64,000 bases of DNA from Paenirhizobium daejeonense (GCF_014280875.1 NZ_JACLAL010000002.1:186001-250000), one strand, 5' to 3'; counted from the stretch's first letter, positions 17,246-28,252 are shown. Program-made: numbers and translations. The notes: generated by a model not told the origin, from the sequence alone.

Positions 17246-19084
17246 TCAAGAGCGGCTACGCGCGTCGCTCGTTATCGCAAAGGCCTTCTGTGTGGCCGAA
17301 TCGCGGCCATAGACGTCATCGAAATATTCAACCACGCCGTTCTTGTTCGGCCATGCCGTAAAGTAGGCCACGTAGACCGGGATTTTCTGCGGCACCTGAA
17401 CGGCGCGATTCTGGCCGGAGGCGATCTGCTTGCCGATTTCACCGACGGTCGTCCCCATAACGGCAGCCGCCATCTCCCTAGGCTCGGCAAGACGCACGCA
17501 ACCATGGCTGAGTGCCCGCATGTCCCGTTTGAAGAAGCTCTTCGACGGTGTGTCGTGCATGTAGATCGCATGCGCGTTCGGGAAGAGGATCTTGAGTTCG
17601 CCCAGCGCATTGTCGCCACCCGGCGGCTGTCGAACATCAACGGAATGGGTCGTGTTCCAGTTCACCGCAGTCGAAGAAACCGTGCGACCATTATAGCTCA
17701 CCTGATAGCCAAGACGATCGAGGTATGCCGGATCCTGCCGAAGCTTGGGCAACATCTCGTTGACGATGATCGACTTCGGCACGCCCCAGTAGGGGTTGAA
17801 CTCGACGGTCTGGATCATGTCCTGGAAGAAATAGGTCTGGTTGGACTTGGAGCCGACCACGACCCGCATCGACAGCTGCTCACGGCCTTCATTGTAATAA
17901 TAGGCCATATACGCGGGCTGATTGATGAAGACGTAGCGCTGGCCGAAATCGGCCGGCAGCCAACGGATCTCTTCCATCGCCACAAGCAGTTTTTCGATCT
18001 TCTCCGCGTTGCTATGGCCGGTCAGCGCCCGAATGGTCGCACGACCGATCACACCGTCAGGCTTCAGGCCCTTTTCCTGCTGGAAGGCTTCGACCAGAGC
18101 AACCAACTCCGGCGTATATTCCGGCGTGCCGGCATAGCCTTCAAGCACAGCGCCATGCTGCGCCTTGAGCGCGTCGGACGCCTGCGTCTTGATGACGGCG
18201 AGGATATTGGCGAGTTCGGGATTGCTCTGGCCGGGCTTCAACAGTGTGTCCGGTGCAATCCTAACAGTCACGCCTCCCGCCTGACCGTCTTCCGCCTTCA
18301 GGCGGGCCAGTTCGGCCTTCATTGCGGTGAACTGGGCGTTATCCGGATCGCGGCTGCGAATATAAGCGCCGACGTCGGGGCTGAGACGGGCCATGTTGAG
18401 GACCGGTGCCAGGTTGACCGACTTGCGTTTGAAGTCGTGGTAACCCGAAAGCTTGTTCGGATCGATACGGCCGCGCACCGTGTCGTTCACATACGCCAGA
18501 ACCTTGGCCGAAAGCGCCAGTTCAAACCGGGCAAGTTCCTTTGTGACTTTGTCCGGGTCGGCCGCATCGCTCGCATCCGACGGCAAAGCGACGGCGTAGT
18601 CTGCGGGGTCGAGGCCCGCTACATCGGCGGCAGCCAGTGCGGTCATGGCAGCGCGGGCCTGATCCGTGACGCCCGTCTCGGAGATCCAGATCAAGGGCTT
18701 GCCGGACTTATAGTAGTCTTCGACGACCGCAGCCACATCCGCCGTTGCATTCACCTTGACCGAAGACAGGAAGTCGCGGGGACCGCGGGTTGCTGCGGTA
18801 TCCGCGCCGCCGGCAGACGCGGGAATGGCGATCGCACGCGTCGCTTCGGCCTTGTAGGTGTAGTAGCGCGGACCGGTGATCTTCGGCAGAGGTTCCGGAT
18901 CGCCCATCTCCAGGCCGCCGTTGGCCTGTGGCTCGATGACGGAATTCGCCGCCGGCTTGTTCTTGGCCGGACCGCCGCGCAGAAGATCCAGAAGCGTCGC
19001 TGCATTGGCGGAATGTGGAAAGGCGGTGAAGCCCGTCACCGCGGCCAGCACTGCCGTTGCCGCGATCATGTTGTATCTCGTCAT
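17246..19084 (-). CDS. L,D-transpeptidase (YcbB/LdtD-like)
   Basis: Periplasmic cysteine transpeptidase that makes 3-3 crosslinks in peptidoglycan, the main kind of crosslink in Rhizobiaceae. Starting at 19084 (GAGAG ribosome site just upstream) the product has 612 residues: a signal peptide (1-28, cleaved after SANA), a long N-terminal scaffold domain, a peptidoglycan-binding segment near 330-380 (LKPDGVIGRATIRALTG), and the YkuD catalytic domain with His510 (YMHDTP) and Cys529 in RALSHGCVRLAEP. This large layout matches YcbB rather than the short Ldts. The gene converges on gph with only 16 bases between stops. Confidence 0.92.
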   Translation of the reverse strand: MTRYNMIAATAVLAAVTGFTAFPHSANAATLLDLLRGGPAKNKPAANSVIEPQANGGLEMGDPEPLPKITGPRYYTYKAEATRAIAIPASAGGADTAATRGPRDFLSSVKVNATADVAAVVEDYYKSGKPLIWISETGVTDQARAAMTALAAADVAGLDPADYAVALPSDASDAADPDKVTKELARFELALSAKVLAYVNDTVRGRIDPNKLSGYHDFKRKSVNLAPVLNMARLSPDVGAYIRSRDPDNAQFTAMKAELARLKAEDGQAGGVTVRIAPDTLLKPGQSNPELANILAVIKTQASDALKAQHGAVLEGYAGTPEYTPELVALVEAFQQEKGLKPDGVIGRATIRALTGHSNAEKIEKLLVAMEEIRWLPADFGQRYVFINQPAYMAYYYNEGREQLSMRVVVGSKSNQTYFFQDMIQTVEFNPYWGVPKSIIVNEMLPKLRQDPAYLDRLGYQVSYNGRTVSSTAVNWNTTHSVDVRQPPGGDNALGELKILFPNAHAIYMHDTPSKSFFKRDMRALSHGCVRLAEPREMAAAVMGTTVGEIGKQIASGQNRAVQVPQKIPVYVAYFTAWPNKNGVVEYFDDVYGRDSATQKAFAITSDARSRS

Positions 19085-19442
19085 TTCGCTCTCGTTCCCG
19101 ATATGGGTTCGTGACAAGCCGGCTCGGGGGTACAGCCGACCCACTAGGCGCGGATCACTAGCTGATCAGCACCATATTGAAAAGTTGTGACTGCTTAAGA
19201 ACGCGACCGACTCGCTTATCGGATTGGGTTTCATCTGACCGGAAATGTCTGTCGCATTCGACACAAAGTAAGTGAAAATATTCGTTAATTTTCCATTTAC
19301 TGATCACATGAAGTTGACCACACGCGCGATCTTCCCAATTTCGCAAATGCGAATTCACCGTCGTCAGTGCCAAATATGCCACGCAGCGCATGATGCGTTC
19401 TCCCCGGCCAAACGCCGGGAGCCATTGCTGAGGTCTTTCTTT
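19085..19442. other. intergenic region between L,D-transpeptidase and ArsR genes
   Basis: 358 bases that hold the transpeptidase promoter region. The only structure seen is a six-base GC hairpin CCCGGC-CAAAC-GCCGGG at 19403-19419, about 24 bases past the ArsR-type gene, a weak terminator candidate. Two short frames on the minus strand here lack ribosome sites and look like chance. Confidence 0.4.
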
Positions 19443-19814
19443 TCAGGAGACAGCCGGACCGCCAGCCTGAATACGGTTCGCAGTGTCCTCGAAGACAGGG
19501 CATCTCATCTCCGGTGAGGCCCTGCAACAATCCTTCATCAGGGATACGGCAACCTGGCGCAGCAGCGGCGCCTCCACCCTGTAACGGATGTGTCTCCCCG
19601 CTCTCTGTCCGGAAATCAGTCCGGCATTTGTGAGCACGGTCAGATTTGTCGACAGCGTGTTGGCGCGAATTCCGAGGCGTTCACCGATATCGCCAGCGTT
19701 GAGTCCGGCGGGCGCGTGTCGCGCCAGCAAGCGAATGATCGAAAGACGCCCCTCGTGGCCGAGGGCGGATAGCGCCGCGAGAACGGGTTTGAAATCCGGG
19801 TTTCCAGAAGGCAT
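19443..19814 (-). CDS. ArsR-family transcriptional regulator
   Basis: A 123-residue winged-helix protein with the ArsR pattern: ALGHEGRLSIIRLLARH (helices 1-3), the recognition helix region GIRANTLSTNLTVLTNAGLI and the wing GQRAGRHIRYRVE. ArsR relatives usually sense metals or thiol stress; the canonical ELCVCDL metal site is absent, but two adjacent Cys (DCCRASPEMRC) near the C-terminus could bind a metal or respond to oxidation. It is divergent from fumC, so control of fumC or autoregulation is possible. No ars effector gene is nearby. Confidence 0.88.
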   Translation of the reverse strand: MPSGNPDFKPVLAALSALGHEGRLSIIRLLARHAPAGLNAGDIGERLGIRANTLSTNLTVLTNAGLISGQRAGRHIRYRVEAPLLRQVAVSLMKDCCRASPEMRCPVFEDTANRIQAGGPAVS

Positions 19815-19865
19815 GGACTTTCACATTTCTAAAACGGGCTCATCTCACATGAACGAGCCGATAAC

Positions 19866-19895
19866 TTGACAATTATAATCATGTAAATGCTATTC
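19866..19895 (+). promoter_or_regulatory. candidate fumC promoter
   Basis: TTGACA at 19866-19871 is a perfect -35 box; the downstream GCTATT (17-base spacing) is the best -10. It lies between the divergent ArsR gene and the fumC start at 19961. Confidence 0.4.
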
Positions 19896-19960
19896 GATTG
19901 CGTCCCGACCACATCCTCCTAATGTGGCGGAACCTTTTGAATCAATCCGGAGCAGGAAAA

Positions 19961-21349
19961 ATGAATACCCGCACAGAAAGCGATACTTTCGGACCGATCG
20001 AAGTTGCAAGCGACCGTTACTGGGGCGCCCAAGCGGAACGTTCCCGCGGCAACTTCAAGATCGGCTGGGAAAAGCAGCCGCTTTCGGTAGTCCGCGCGCT
20101 CGGCATCGTCAAGCAGGCAGCAGCTCGCGCCAACATGGCACTCGGCCATCTTGACCCCACTCTCGGCGACCCGATCGTAAAAGCCGCGCAGGAGGTTATC
20201 GACGGCAAGCTCAATGATCATTTCCCTCTGGTAGTCTGGCAGACAGGTTCCGGCACACAGTCGAACATGAATGCCAATGAGGTGATCTCCAACCGCGCTA
20301 TCGAAATGCTGGGCGGCGTGATGGGCTCTAAGAAGCCGATCCATCCGAACGACCATGTCAACATGAGCCAGTCGTCGAACGACACCTATCCGACTGCCAT
20401 GCACATCGCCTGCGCGGAGCAGATCGTTCACCACCTGATCCCCGGCCTCAAGCACCTGCACGAAGCGCTCGATGCAAAATCGAAGGCATTCGCGCATATC
20501 ATCAAGATCGGCCGCACCCACACCCAGGACGCCACGCCGCTTACCCTCGGCCAAGAATTCTCTGGTTATGCCGCTCAGGTCGCATCTGCCATCAAGCGCA
20601 TCGAATTGACCCTGCCGGGCCTTTACGAACTCGCCCAAGGCGGCACCGCCGTCGGTACCGGCCTCAATGCGCCGGTAGGCTTTGCGGAAAAGGTGGCGGA
20701 TGAGATCGCGAAGATCACCGACCTGCCCTTCGTCACGGCGCCGAACAAGTTCGAAGCGCTGGCGGCTCATGACGCGATGGTCTTCGCCCATGGCGCGATC
20801 AATGCCGCCGCCGCCGCCCTCTTCAAGATCGCGAACGATATCCGTTTCCTCGGCTCTGGCCCACGCGCCGGCCTCGGCGAACTCTCCCTGCCGGAAAACG
20901 AGCCGGGCTCCTCGATCATGCCGGGCAAGGTCAACCCGACCCAGTCGGAGGCGCTCACACAGGTCTGCGCCCACATCTTCGGCAACAATGCGGCTATTAC
21001 CTTCGCCGGCAGCCAAGGCCATTTCGAACTCAATGTCTACAACCCGATGATGGCCTACAATTTCCTGCAATCAACCCAGTTGCTGGGTGATGCCGCACGT
21101 TCCTTCACCGACAATTGCGTCGTTGGCATCGAGGCGCGCGAGGACAACATCAAGCGCGGCGTGGAAAACTCGCTGATGCTGGTGACGGCGCTGAACACCC
21201 GCCTCGGCTACGACACCTGCGCCAAGATCGCCAAGACGGCCCACAAGAACGGCACGACGCTTCGACAGGAAGCCGTCGGCGGCGGTTACCTCACCAACGA
21301 GGAATTCGACGAACTGGTGCGGCCGGAACTGATGATCGGCCCGAAATGA
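19961..21349 (+). CDS. fumC: fumarate hydratase, class II
   Basis: Iron-independent homotetrameric fumarase of the TCA cycle. The 462-residue product has the superfamily signature [13 protein letters not shown] with the flexible catalytic Ser loop, the [14 protein letters not shown] and [11 protein letters not shown] substrate-binding regions and the [15 protein letters not shown] segment with the catalytic His. The ATG at 19961 is preceded by a GGAG site; the longer frame back to 19898 has no family similarity. A class I fumarase follows 170 bases downstream on the same strand, separated by a large hairpin. Confidence 0.97.
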   Translation: MNTRTESDTFGPIEVASDRYWGAQAERSRGNFKIGWEKQPLSVVRALGIVKQAAARANMALGHLDPTLGDPIVKAAQEVIDGKLNDHFPLVVWQTGSGTQSNMNANEVISNRAIEMLGGVMGSKKPIHPNDHVNMSQSSNDTYPTAMHIACAEQIVHHLIPGLKHLHEALDAKSKAFAHIIKIGRTHTQDATPLTLGQEFSGYAAQVASAIKRIELTLPGLYELAQGGTAVGTGLNAPVGFAEKVADEIAKITDLPFVTAPNKFEALAAHDAMVFAHGAINAAAAALFKIANDIRFLGSGPRAGLGELSLPENEPGSSIMPGKVNPTQSEALTQVCAHIFGNNAAITFAGSQGHFELNVYNPMMAYNFLQSTQLLGDAARSFTDNCVVGIEAREDNIKRGVENSLMLVTALNTRLGYDTCAKIAKTAHKNGTTLRQEAVGGGYLTNEEFDELVRPELMIGPK

Positions 21350-21384
21350 TGAAGAGGTCCTGAGCGACCCGCAGAACGCGTTAC

Positions 21385-21423
21385 CCGGCGAAAACCGTGA
21401 CTAAAAAGTCAGGTTTTCGCCGG
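21385..21423. repeat. large hairpin between the two fumarase genes
   Basis: CCGGCGAAAACC (21385-21396) pairs perfectly with GGTTTTCGCCGG (21412-21423); inside, TGAC-TAAAAA-GTCA extends the stem by four bases after a one-base bulge. It lacks a U-tract. It could be a 3'-end stabiliser of the fumC message, a Rho-type terminator, or one copy of a dispersed palindromic element; a single copy was recognised in this window. Confidence 0.55.
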
Positions 21424-21519
21424 TCATCGAACGACTTTAGAACCATTGCAAAACAGGCCTTCCGGGACTAGACCGGCGTGCGAAATACGCTTCCGCACAT
21501 CGTCCAGAAAGGCTCCGCA

Positions 21520-23127
<1,608 letters not shown>

Positions 23128-23151
23128 CGTTCAACGTTACCATTAAGCAAA

Positions 23152-23179
23152 AGGATGCGGCACTGCAGTGCCGCATCCT
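23152..23179. terminator. perfect palindrome after class I fumarase
   Basis: A 28-base perfect palindrome, AGGATGCGGCAC-TGCA-GTGCCGCATCCT, 24 bases after the stop. No U-tract follows. It is the likely transcript end of the fumarase gene, possibly Rho-assisted. Confidence 0.6.
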
Positions 23180-23352
23180 CCAGCTGTCCCTAGTAACCCT
23201 TTGAAAACCAAAGGATGAAAACGGATTTCGCAGCGCAGCACGAAATCTGACCAACAAGTATTGGGGTAGCGGATGTTAAAACTTTTCAAACAATTTTAGT
23301 TCAACAATGTATTGGGGATGACAAATCCAAAGACATCAACTGGAGTTCGCCG

Positions 23353-24423
23353 ATGAGCACGGCAACGACGCCCAAGGGACAGGTTCCCGACGTTGCGGCG
23401 CAAATCACATATGCCATGCGGACGATGGGTGTAGCGCCCATCCCCCGTAATTATGAGCTTTTCTACGAAGCTTATATCGGCTCGAACCCTTCTCTGACCC
23501 GCGAACTGGCAGCCCTTGGCAATCGCGCCACCCAGGACGAATTGGATGCGCTGGGTCAGCAGTATTTCGGCAATCACCATCAAAGCCGGGTCATCGAGAC
23601 GGCACATTCGAGGATCGTTACCGAACTCGATGGCCTGCTGCGCCTTCTGAAGCAGGAGCAGAACTCCCTCGAAAGCTATAACAAACTGCTGGGCGAGACC
23701 TATACCCGCATAAACTCCAAGAGCAGCACCAGCGCGGACATCCTTAGAAGCGCAATCTCGATCCTGACCGAGGCCACTGGCGACACGATGGCGCACGGGG
23801 AACAGACGGTCGAGAAATTCAGCCAGAAATCTCAGGAGATGGATCAGGTCCGCAAGGAACTGGATGAATACAAGCGCATCGCCAATACCGACTCCCTTAC
23901 GCGGATTGCCAACCGCCGCGCCTTCGATGAGCGCCTGGCTTCGATCTACGATACCTCATCCAACAGCCCGCTGACGGCCCTGGTGCTGGCTGATATCGAC
24001 AACTTCAAGAAGATCAACGACACCTACGGCCACCCCGTGGGCGACAAGATCCTCGCAACGGTTGCGACCGTGATCCGCTCGAACGTCCGCAAGGACTGTT
24101 TCGTAGCCCGCACCGGTGGCGAGGAATTCGCGATCATTATCGATGGCAACACCGCGGAAGAGGTCAACCAGATGTGCGAGCGCGTGCGCAACGCACTCGA
24201 AACCACGCCCTTCAAGAATTCAAAGACCGGGATCAACTACGGCCCGATCACCATGTCGCTCGGATTTTGCATGTCGGGCGAAGCCGAAGACCCGGGCGAA
24301 CTATACGCGAAATCCGATATCGCACTCTATTGCGCCAAGAATGCCGGTCGTAACCGCACCAAATATTACGAGGACGGCATGAAGAAGGATTTCACCAAAA
24401 GCTGGTTGATCTACAAACGGTAG
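23353..24423 (+). CDS. GGDEF-domain diguanylate cyclase
   Basis: The 356-residue soluble protein has an N-terminal helical region (residues 1-170, with coiled-coil character near 85-175) and a GGDEF domain (about 175-345). The active-site motif is GGEEF at 255-259, an active variant, and ADIDNFKKINDTYGH supplies the metal-binding Asp. The inhibitory I-site RxxD is degenerate: the equivalent positions read RKDC. Synthesis of c-di-GMP is therefore predicted, without product inhibition through the usual site. There is no EAL domain and no membrane segment. A GGAG site lies eight bases before the ATG. The signal sensed by the N-terminal region is unknown. Confidence 0.92.
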   Translation: MSTATTPKGQVPDVAAQITYAMRTMGVAPIPRNYELFYEAYIGSNPSLTRELAALGNRATQDELDALGQQYFGNHHQSRVIETAHSRIVTELDGLLRLLKQEQNSLESYNKLLGETYTRINSKSSTSADILRSAISILTEATGDTMAHGEQTVEKFSQKSQEMDQVRKELDEYKRIANTDSLTRIANRRAFDERLASIYDTSSNSPLTALVLADIDNFKKINDTYGHPVGDKILATVATVIRSNVRKDCFVARTGGEEFAIIIDGNTAEEVNQMCERVRNALETTPFKNSKTGINYGPITMSLGFCMSGEAEDPGELYAKSDIALYCAKNAGRNRTKYYEDGMKKDFTKSWLIYKR

Positions 24424-24479
24424 GCAGCGTCCGTTAGTCCCGCGCGGCGCGACGGCGCGCGCCTGCCTTACCAATGCGG

Positions 24480-25088
24480 CTACCACATGGTCTTTGCTGC
24501 GCGCGCCGGCCATTCCCGATCATAGGTTTCCTTGTCGAAATCGGCCTTCGCCGCCTTCAGCAAGTCACCGGGTGTCGGCAGGCTCTTCGGATCGACAAAG
24601 CTCTCGGGGTTCCAGAGATCGGCACGCATGATTGCCCGCGCGCACTGGAAATAGACCTCATCAATAGTCACCAGCACCACCGTGCGCGGATGTTTTCCGT
24701 CCATCTGGAAGCTTTGCAGCAAAGCCTCGTCGACGGAGATCACCGCCTGCCCGTTGACCCGGATTGCCGTGTTCGAGCCGGGAATGAGGAACATCAGCGC
24801 AACGCGCGGATCCCGGACGATATTGAGCAGCGAATCGATGCGGTTATTGCCGCGCCAATCAGGCAGAGCGAGCGTCTTGTCATCCTCAACTCGCACCACC
24901 GAACCACGGTCGCCCCGTGGAGAGCAATCGAGGCCCTCCGGCCCGGACGTCGCAAACGCCACGAAAGGAGCGATCTCGATCATCCGGCGATATTCCGCGG
25001 TGAGGCTCGCCGTAACCTTGGCAACCGACGCCTCGGACACGCCGTCATAGATCTTTTTCAGCTCGTCAGGACTGCGAATGATGCACAT
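24480..25088 (-). CDS. pyridoxamine 5'-phosphate oxidase-family flavoprotein (MSMEG_1061-like)
   Basis: The 202-residue protein has a PNPOx-like split-barrel FMN-binding domain: APFVAFATSGPEGLDCSPRGD (residues 40-60), the NIVRDPRVALMFLIPG strand pair and GQAVISVDE. This subgroup is usually called FMN-dependent PPOX-type or MSMEG_1061 family; its members reduce unknown substrates and are not the vitamin B6 oxidase. A GGGAGG ribosome site supports the start. It lies 54 bases downstream of the alpha/beta hydrolase gene on the same strand, possibly cotranscribed. Confidence 0.82.
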   Translation of the reverse strand: MCIIRSPDELKKIYDGVSEASVAKVTASLTAEYRRMIEIAPFVAFATSGPEGLDCSPRGDRGSVVRVEDDKTLALPDWRGNNRIDSLLNIVRDPRVALMFLIPGSNTAIRVNGQAVISVDEALLQSFQMDGKHPRTVVLVTIDEVYFQCARAIMRADLWNPESFVDPKSLPTPGDLLKAAKADFDKETYDREWPARAAKTMW

Positions 25089-25142
25089 GGAACCTCCCGG
25101 GACAGCCTGTCATATGGCTTCTCGCACTAGGTCCGTTTCGTA

Positions 25143-26087
25143 TCAGATTGATGACACCTCGCGAAGTGGTCCGGGCGACGTCTCGACCATTGAAAGGGAA
25201 GCTTCGGAGCCGCAGAGAAACTGGCTGGTCGCGGCGATCACCTCCGGGGCGCTGACGATACGCCGATGGCCGTAACCGTTCGCCCAGAGATGCTGCACCT
25301 TATCCGAAATGCCGAGATAGCGCTTGGCATGGTCCGCCCGCACTTCCTTGTCGTCCTCCGCATGAATGACGAGGAGCGGTCGATCGATACGTCGCGCAAT
25401 CGGAACGGCGTCATAAGCATCGACCGGAGCTCCGGTCATGGTTTCCGAATATGTAGCGACACGTTCGCGCACCGCGCTCCCAAGCCCGACGAGATCCGCG
25501 AAATCACGCATGACGTCAGTTATTCGCGACGGAGAACCGATCAGCACCATCCGCCCGGCTCGAAAGGCCGGAACGCAGCCAAAGATTCCGCCCGACGCCG
25601 TCATCAGGCTCGCTCCGCCGAAGGAATGTCCGACGGCTCCGTCGAACGGCCCGAACTGCGCCTGCGCCGCAACAATCGCCTCCGCCGCGCGCCGCATATC
25701 GAGAAGCCGGCCCGACGAACGCCCGTGACCGGGCAGATCCAGCAGAACCACTTCCGCACCGCTCGCCTGAAGTCCGGAAGCGATGTCCATCAGGTATTCC
25801 ACCCGCGCGCCCCATCCATGTACCACGAGCACCCGCCGCGGCGCCGATTCTCGTGAAGACAACCGGTAGGCACAGACGAAACCGCTGCTGGTCGGAAGCG
25901 TGATCCTCTCCGCCAGGGAAAGCCGTTGCTCCCCAGCGGCAAACACCGCCTTTGCCTTGTCGCCCTTCGGCTTCCTCGAAGGCGTCACGCAGAAGAGCCG
26001 GAAAGCCAGCTTCGCGGCGATATCCGGGGAGACACGTCCAAGCACAGAGAAGCCGGCACGGGTGACCTTGATGGCAAAGGATGGCAT
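25143..26087 (-). CDS. alpha/beta hydrolase
   Basis: The 314-residue protein has the alpha/beta hydrolase fold with the oxyanion region VVHGWGAR, the DLPGHGRSSG turn, the nucleophile elbow GHSFGG, Asp in IHAEDDKEV and the final His in YGHRRI. The ATG at 26087 is taken as the start; a TTG at 26114 is in frame. It is divergent from a MarR-type regulator gene whose start is 50 bases away, with a GTTCA/TGAAC palindrome between, so regulation by that protein is likely. Substrate unknown. Confidence 0.85.
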   Translation of the reverse strand: MPSFAIKVTRAGFSVLGRVSPDIAAKLAFRLFCVTPSRKPKGDKAKAVFAAGEQRLSLAERITLPTSSGFVCAYRLSSRESAPRRVLVVHGWGARVEYLMDIASGLQASGAEVVLLDLPGHGRSSGRLLDMRRAAEAIVAAQAQFGPFDGAVGHSFGGASLMTASGGIFGCVPAFRAGRMVLIGSPSRITDVMRDFADLVGLGSAVRERVATYSETMTGAPVDAYDAVPIARRIDRPLLVIHAEDDKEVRADHAKRYLGISDKVQHLWANGYGHRRIVSAPEVIAATSQFLCGSEASLSMVETSPGPLREVSSI

Positions 26088-26108
26088 AGTCTGAATATCC
26101 GCTATAAC

Positions 26109-26122
26109 GTTCAATCATGAAC
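26109..26122. promoter_or_regulatory. candidate MarR operator between hydrolase and regulator genes
   Basis: GTTCA-ATCA-TGAAC is an inverted repeat with a four-base centre placed in the 49-base divergent gap, where it would cover both promoters. The size and spacing suit a MarR-type dimer. Binding by the neighbouring regulator is inference. Confidence 0.4.
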
Positions 26123-26136
26123 AATAAAGTACAACG

Positions 26137-26604
26137 ATGAACAAAAATCAAGTCTTGCCCTGGGATCATCCTCGTTTCAAGAGCTGGATCGCAGTGGGTC
26201 GGGCCTGCCAGTTGATGCAGCAGGCCCTGACGCGGGCGCTGGTCGATCTCGATATCAAGCCGCCGCACCTCGACATACTGGTCAATCTCTTTCGCTTCGA
26301 AGGCATTTCGCAGCAGGAACTGGCCCGCAAGCTGCTAGTCGGACGCTCCAACATGAGCATGCTGCTGCCGCAAATGGAAAAGCGCGGCCTTCTGGAGCGC
26401 AGGCCCGACCCGAAAGACAAGAGAGTGCTACGGCTCTACCTGACCGAAGCGGGGCGCGAACTGACCAGCCGGGCCATGGTCATCCAGACGGATATCATTG
26501 AGAAAACTCTATCGGCGACGCCGATCGAGGACTGCCTCGCCATGGCCGATAACATGGAAAAACTAATCGCCCGGCTTCAGCAGCAAGGCGTCGTCGACGC
26601 ATAG
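26137..26604 (+). CDS. MarR-family transcriptional regulator
   Basis: The 155-residue winged-helix protein has the MarR DNA-binding region EGISQQELARKLLVGRSNMSM (recognition helix) and the wing LERRPDPKDKRVLRLYLTEAG, which carries the signature DxRxxxLxLT pattern, flanked by helical dimerisation ends. MarR proteins typically repress a divergent neighbour and are released by small aromatic ligands. The divergent neighbour here is the alpha/beta hydrolase, so an esterase or detoxification circuit is plausible. Confidence 0.9.
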   Translation: MNKNQVLPWDHPRFKSWIAVGRACQLMQQALTRALVDLDIKPPHLDILVNLFRFEGISQQELARKLLVGRSNMSMLLPQMEKRGLLERRPDPKDKRVLRLYLTEAGRELTSRAMVIQTDIIEKTLSATPIEDCLAMADNMEKLIARLQQQGVVDA

Positions 26605-26632
26605 CCGGCCGTTTCACTGGATCCGCCAGCCC

Positions 26633-26995
26633 TCAGCGGGGATCGCGGCTTAAGCCCTTGGCGGCAAGTTCACCTTCATATTCGGCAAACTTCTCTCCAC
26701 CGATCAGCCCGAGTTCGTGCAGATAGCTCCAGGTGAAGATGCCGGTGTCATGACCATCGTCGAAGCGGATCCGGACGGCGTAATTGCCGGTCTGGACCAT
26801 ATCGGAAATGGCGACGTTTCGCTTGCCCGGCACCGTGACCTTCTGGTCGGGGGCGTGCCCCTGAACCTCTGCGGAAGGCGAAAGCACACGCAACATTTCC
26901 GCCGGCAGGACGGCTTTTGTCCCGTCATTGAAGGTCACTGTCAACTGCCTGCGATCCCTCGAGACCTTGAGTTCGCTTGGCCAGACTTCGCTCAT
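26633..26995 (-). CDS. DUF971 protein (gamma-butyrobetaine hydroxylase-like N-terminal domain)
   Basis: A 120-residue protein made of one DUF971 domain: it begins WPSELKVSRDRRQLTVTF and contains the PGKRNVAISDMVQTGNYAVRIRFDDGHDTGIFTWSYLHEL pattern in which His and acidic residues of the GHDTGIF segment are conserved. The same domain forms the N-terminus of gamma-butyrobetaine dioxygenase and has been linked to iron-sulfur protein assembly in some contexts; function here is unknown. Start at 26995 is chosen because a GGAG site sits seven bases upstream; a second ATG two codons before is too close to it. It lies divergent from moaA. Confidence 0.85.
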   Translation of the reverse strand: MSEVWPSELKVSRDRRQLTVTFNDGTKAVLPAEMLRVLSPSAEVQGHAPDQKVTVPGKRNVAISDMVQTGNYAVRIRFDDGHDTGIFTWSYLHELGLIGGEKFAEYEGELAAKGLSRDPR

Positions 26996-27159
26996 CGTCA
27001 TGCTCCACCACCGGATTCCGGACAGACAGTTAGGCGTCGCGGTCGTGCAGTGCAAGATATTTTGATCACCACCAACCCTCAGTATAGCTTGACGCAAATC
27101 CCTGAAATCCCCATCCTATTAGGGAAAACCGGTAATATCCAAGAAACCGGGAGGTTCCT

Positions 27160-28209
27160 TTGAATTTCAAAGCAGGTCCATGGCCAGGCGCATCGGCTTT
27201 GGTTGGCAGCAGCGCCCCCATGATCGACCCGTTCGGCCGGGCCGTGACGTATATGCGTGTGTCGGTGACAGACCGCTGCGACTTCCGCTGCACCTATTGC
27301 ATGGCGGAAAACATGACCTTCCTGCCGAAAAAGGACCTGCTTACGCTCGAGGAACTCGACCGGCTCTGTTCCGCCTTCATCGCCAAGGGCGTACGTAAGC
27401 TCCGTCTGACGGGCGGGGAGCCGCTTGTGCGAAAGAACATCATGTTCCTCGTCAGAAGCCTTTCTCGCCATCTTCAATCGGGCGCGCTCGACGAACTGAC
27501 GCTGACAACGAATGGATCGCAGCTTGCCCGCTTTGCCGACGAGCTAGCTGAATGTGGCGTTCGCCGCATCAACGTGTCGCTCGACACCCTTGATCCCGAC
27601 AAGTTCCATGCGATCACCCGCTGGGGCGATATAGGAAAGGTCATGGAAGGCATCGCCGCCGCGCAGCGCGCCGGCATCCGGGTCAAGCTCAACGCTGTCG
27701 CGCTCAAGGATTTCAACGAGCACGAGATCCCGGACCTCCTGCGTTACGCCCATGAGAATGACATGGAGCTCACCCTGATCGAGACCATGCCGATGGGTGA
27801 AACGGACGAAGATCGTACCGACCAGTACTTGCCGCTTTCCACCGTGCGCGAGCGTCTGTCACAGAATTTCACTATGACCGACATTCCGCTTTCGACCGGT
27901 GGCCCGGCACGCTACGTCGATGTGGCGGAAACCGGCGGGCGTCTGGGCTTCATAACGCCGCTGACCCATAATTTCTGCGAGAGCTGCAACCGGGTGCGAG
28001 TGACCTGCACCGGCACACTCTACATGTGCCTCGGCCAGAACGATGCTGCCGACCTCAGGACCGCCTTGCGGGCCTCGCCTGACGACGCCCTGCTTTCCGC
28101 GGCTATCGATGAGGCCATCGGCCGGAAGCCCAAGGGTCATGACTTCATCATCGACCGAGACCACCGCCGTCCGGCCGTGGCCCGCCATATGAGCGTCACC
28201 GGCGGCTGA
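27160..28209 (+). CDS. moaA: GTP 3',8-cyclase
   Basis: Radical SAM enzyme that starts molybdenum cofactor synthesis by cyclising GTP with MoaC. The 349-residue product has the N-terminal cluster CDFRCTYC (Cys40, Cys44, Cys47), the GGEPL SAM-binding motif ([12 protein letters not shown]), the C-terminal second cluster [14 protein letters not shown] with a further Cys in LYMC, and the terminal Gly-Gly required for activity. The start is TTG at 27160 with a GGGAGG ribosome site six bases upstream; an in-frame ATG at 27220 (MIDPFGRAV) would shorten the protein by 20 residues. mobA and mobB lie at 32001-33166, separated by a receptor and a transporter gene. Confidence 0.96.
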   Translation: MNFKAGPWPGASALVGSSAPMIDPFGRAVTYMRVSVTDRCDFRCTYCMAENMTFLPKKDLLTLEELDRLCSAFIAKGVRKLRLTGGEPLVRKNIMFLVRSLSRHLQSGALDELTLTTNGSQLARFADELAECGVRRINVSLDTLDPDKFHAITRWGDIGKVMEGIAAAQRAGIRVKLNAVALKDFNEHEIPDLLRYAHENDMELTLIETMPMGETDEDRTDQYLPLSTVRERLSQNFTMTDIPLSTGGPARYVDVAETGGRLGFITPLTHNFCESCNRVRVTCTGTLYMCLGQNDAADLRTALRASPDDALLSAAIDEAIGRKPKGHDFIIDRDHRRPAVARHMSVTGG

Positions 28210-28252
28210 ACATTTTGGAATTCAGCATCTGGCGCCGGTTTTGCCCCTGCCC

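Noticed and set aside
17207..19114. A 635-codon open frame antisense to the L,D-transpeptidase gene
   Set aside because: High-GC codon use leaves long open frames on the opposite strand. The L,D-transpeptidase has a signal peptide and active-site motif; the antisense frame is His/Arg rich and unlike a protein.
19158..19530. Two short minus-strand frames in the transpeptidase-ArsR gap
   Set aside because: No ribosome site, overlap each other, Arg/Cys-rich composition without recognisable features.
27098..27159. Molybdenum cofactor riboswitch before moaA
   Set aside because: The gap of about 60 bases to the ribosome site is too short for the known Moco RNA motif and no conserved stem was seen.
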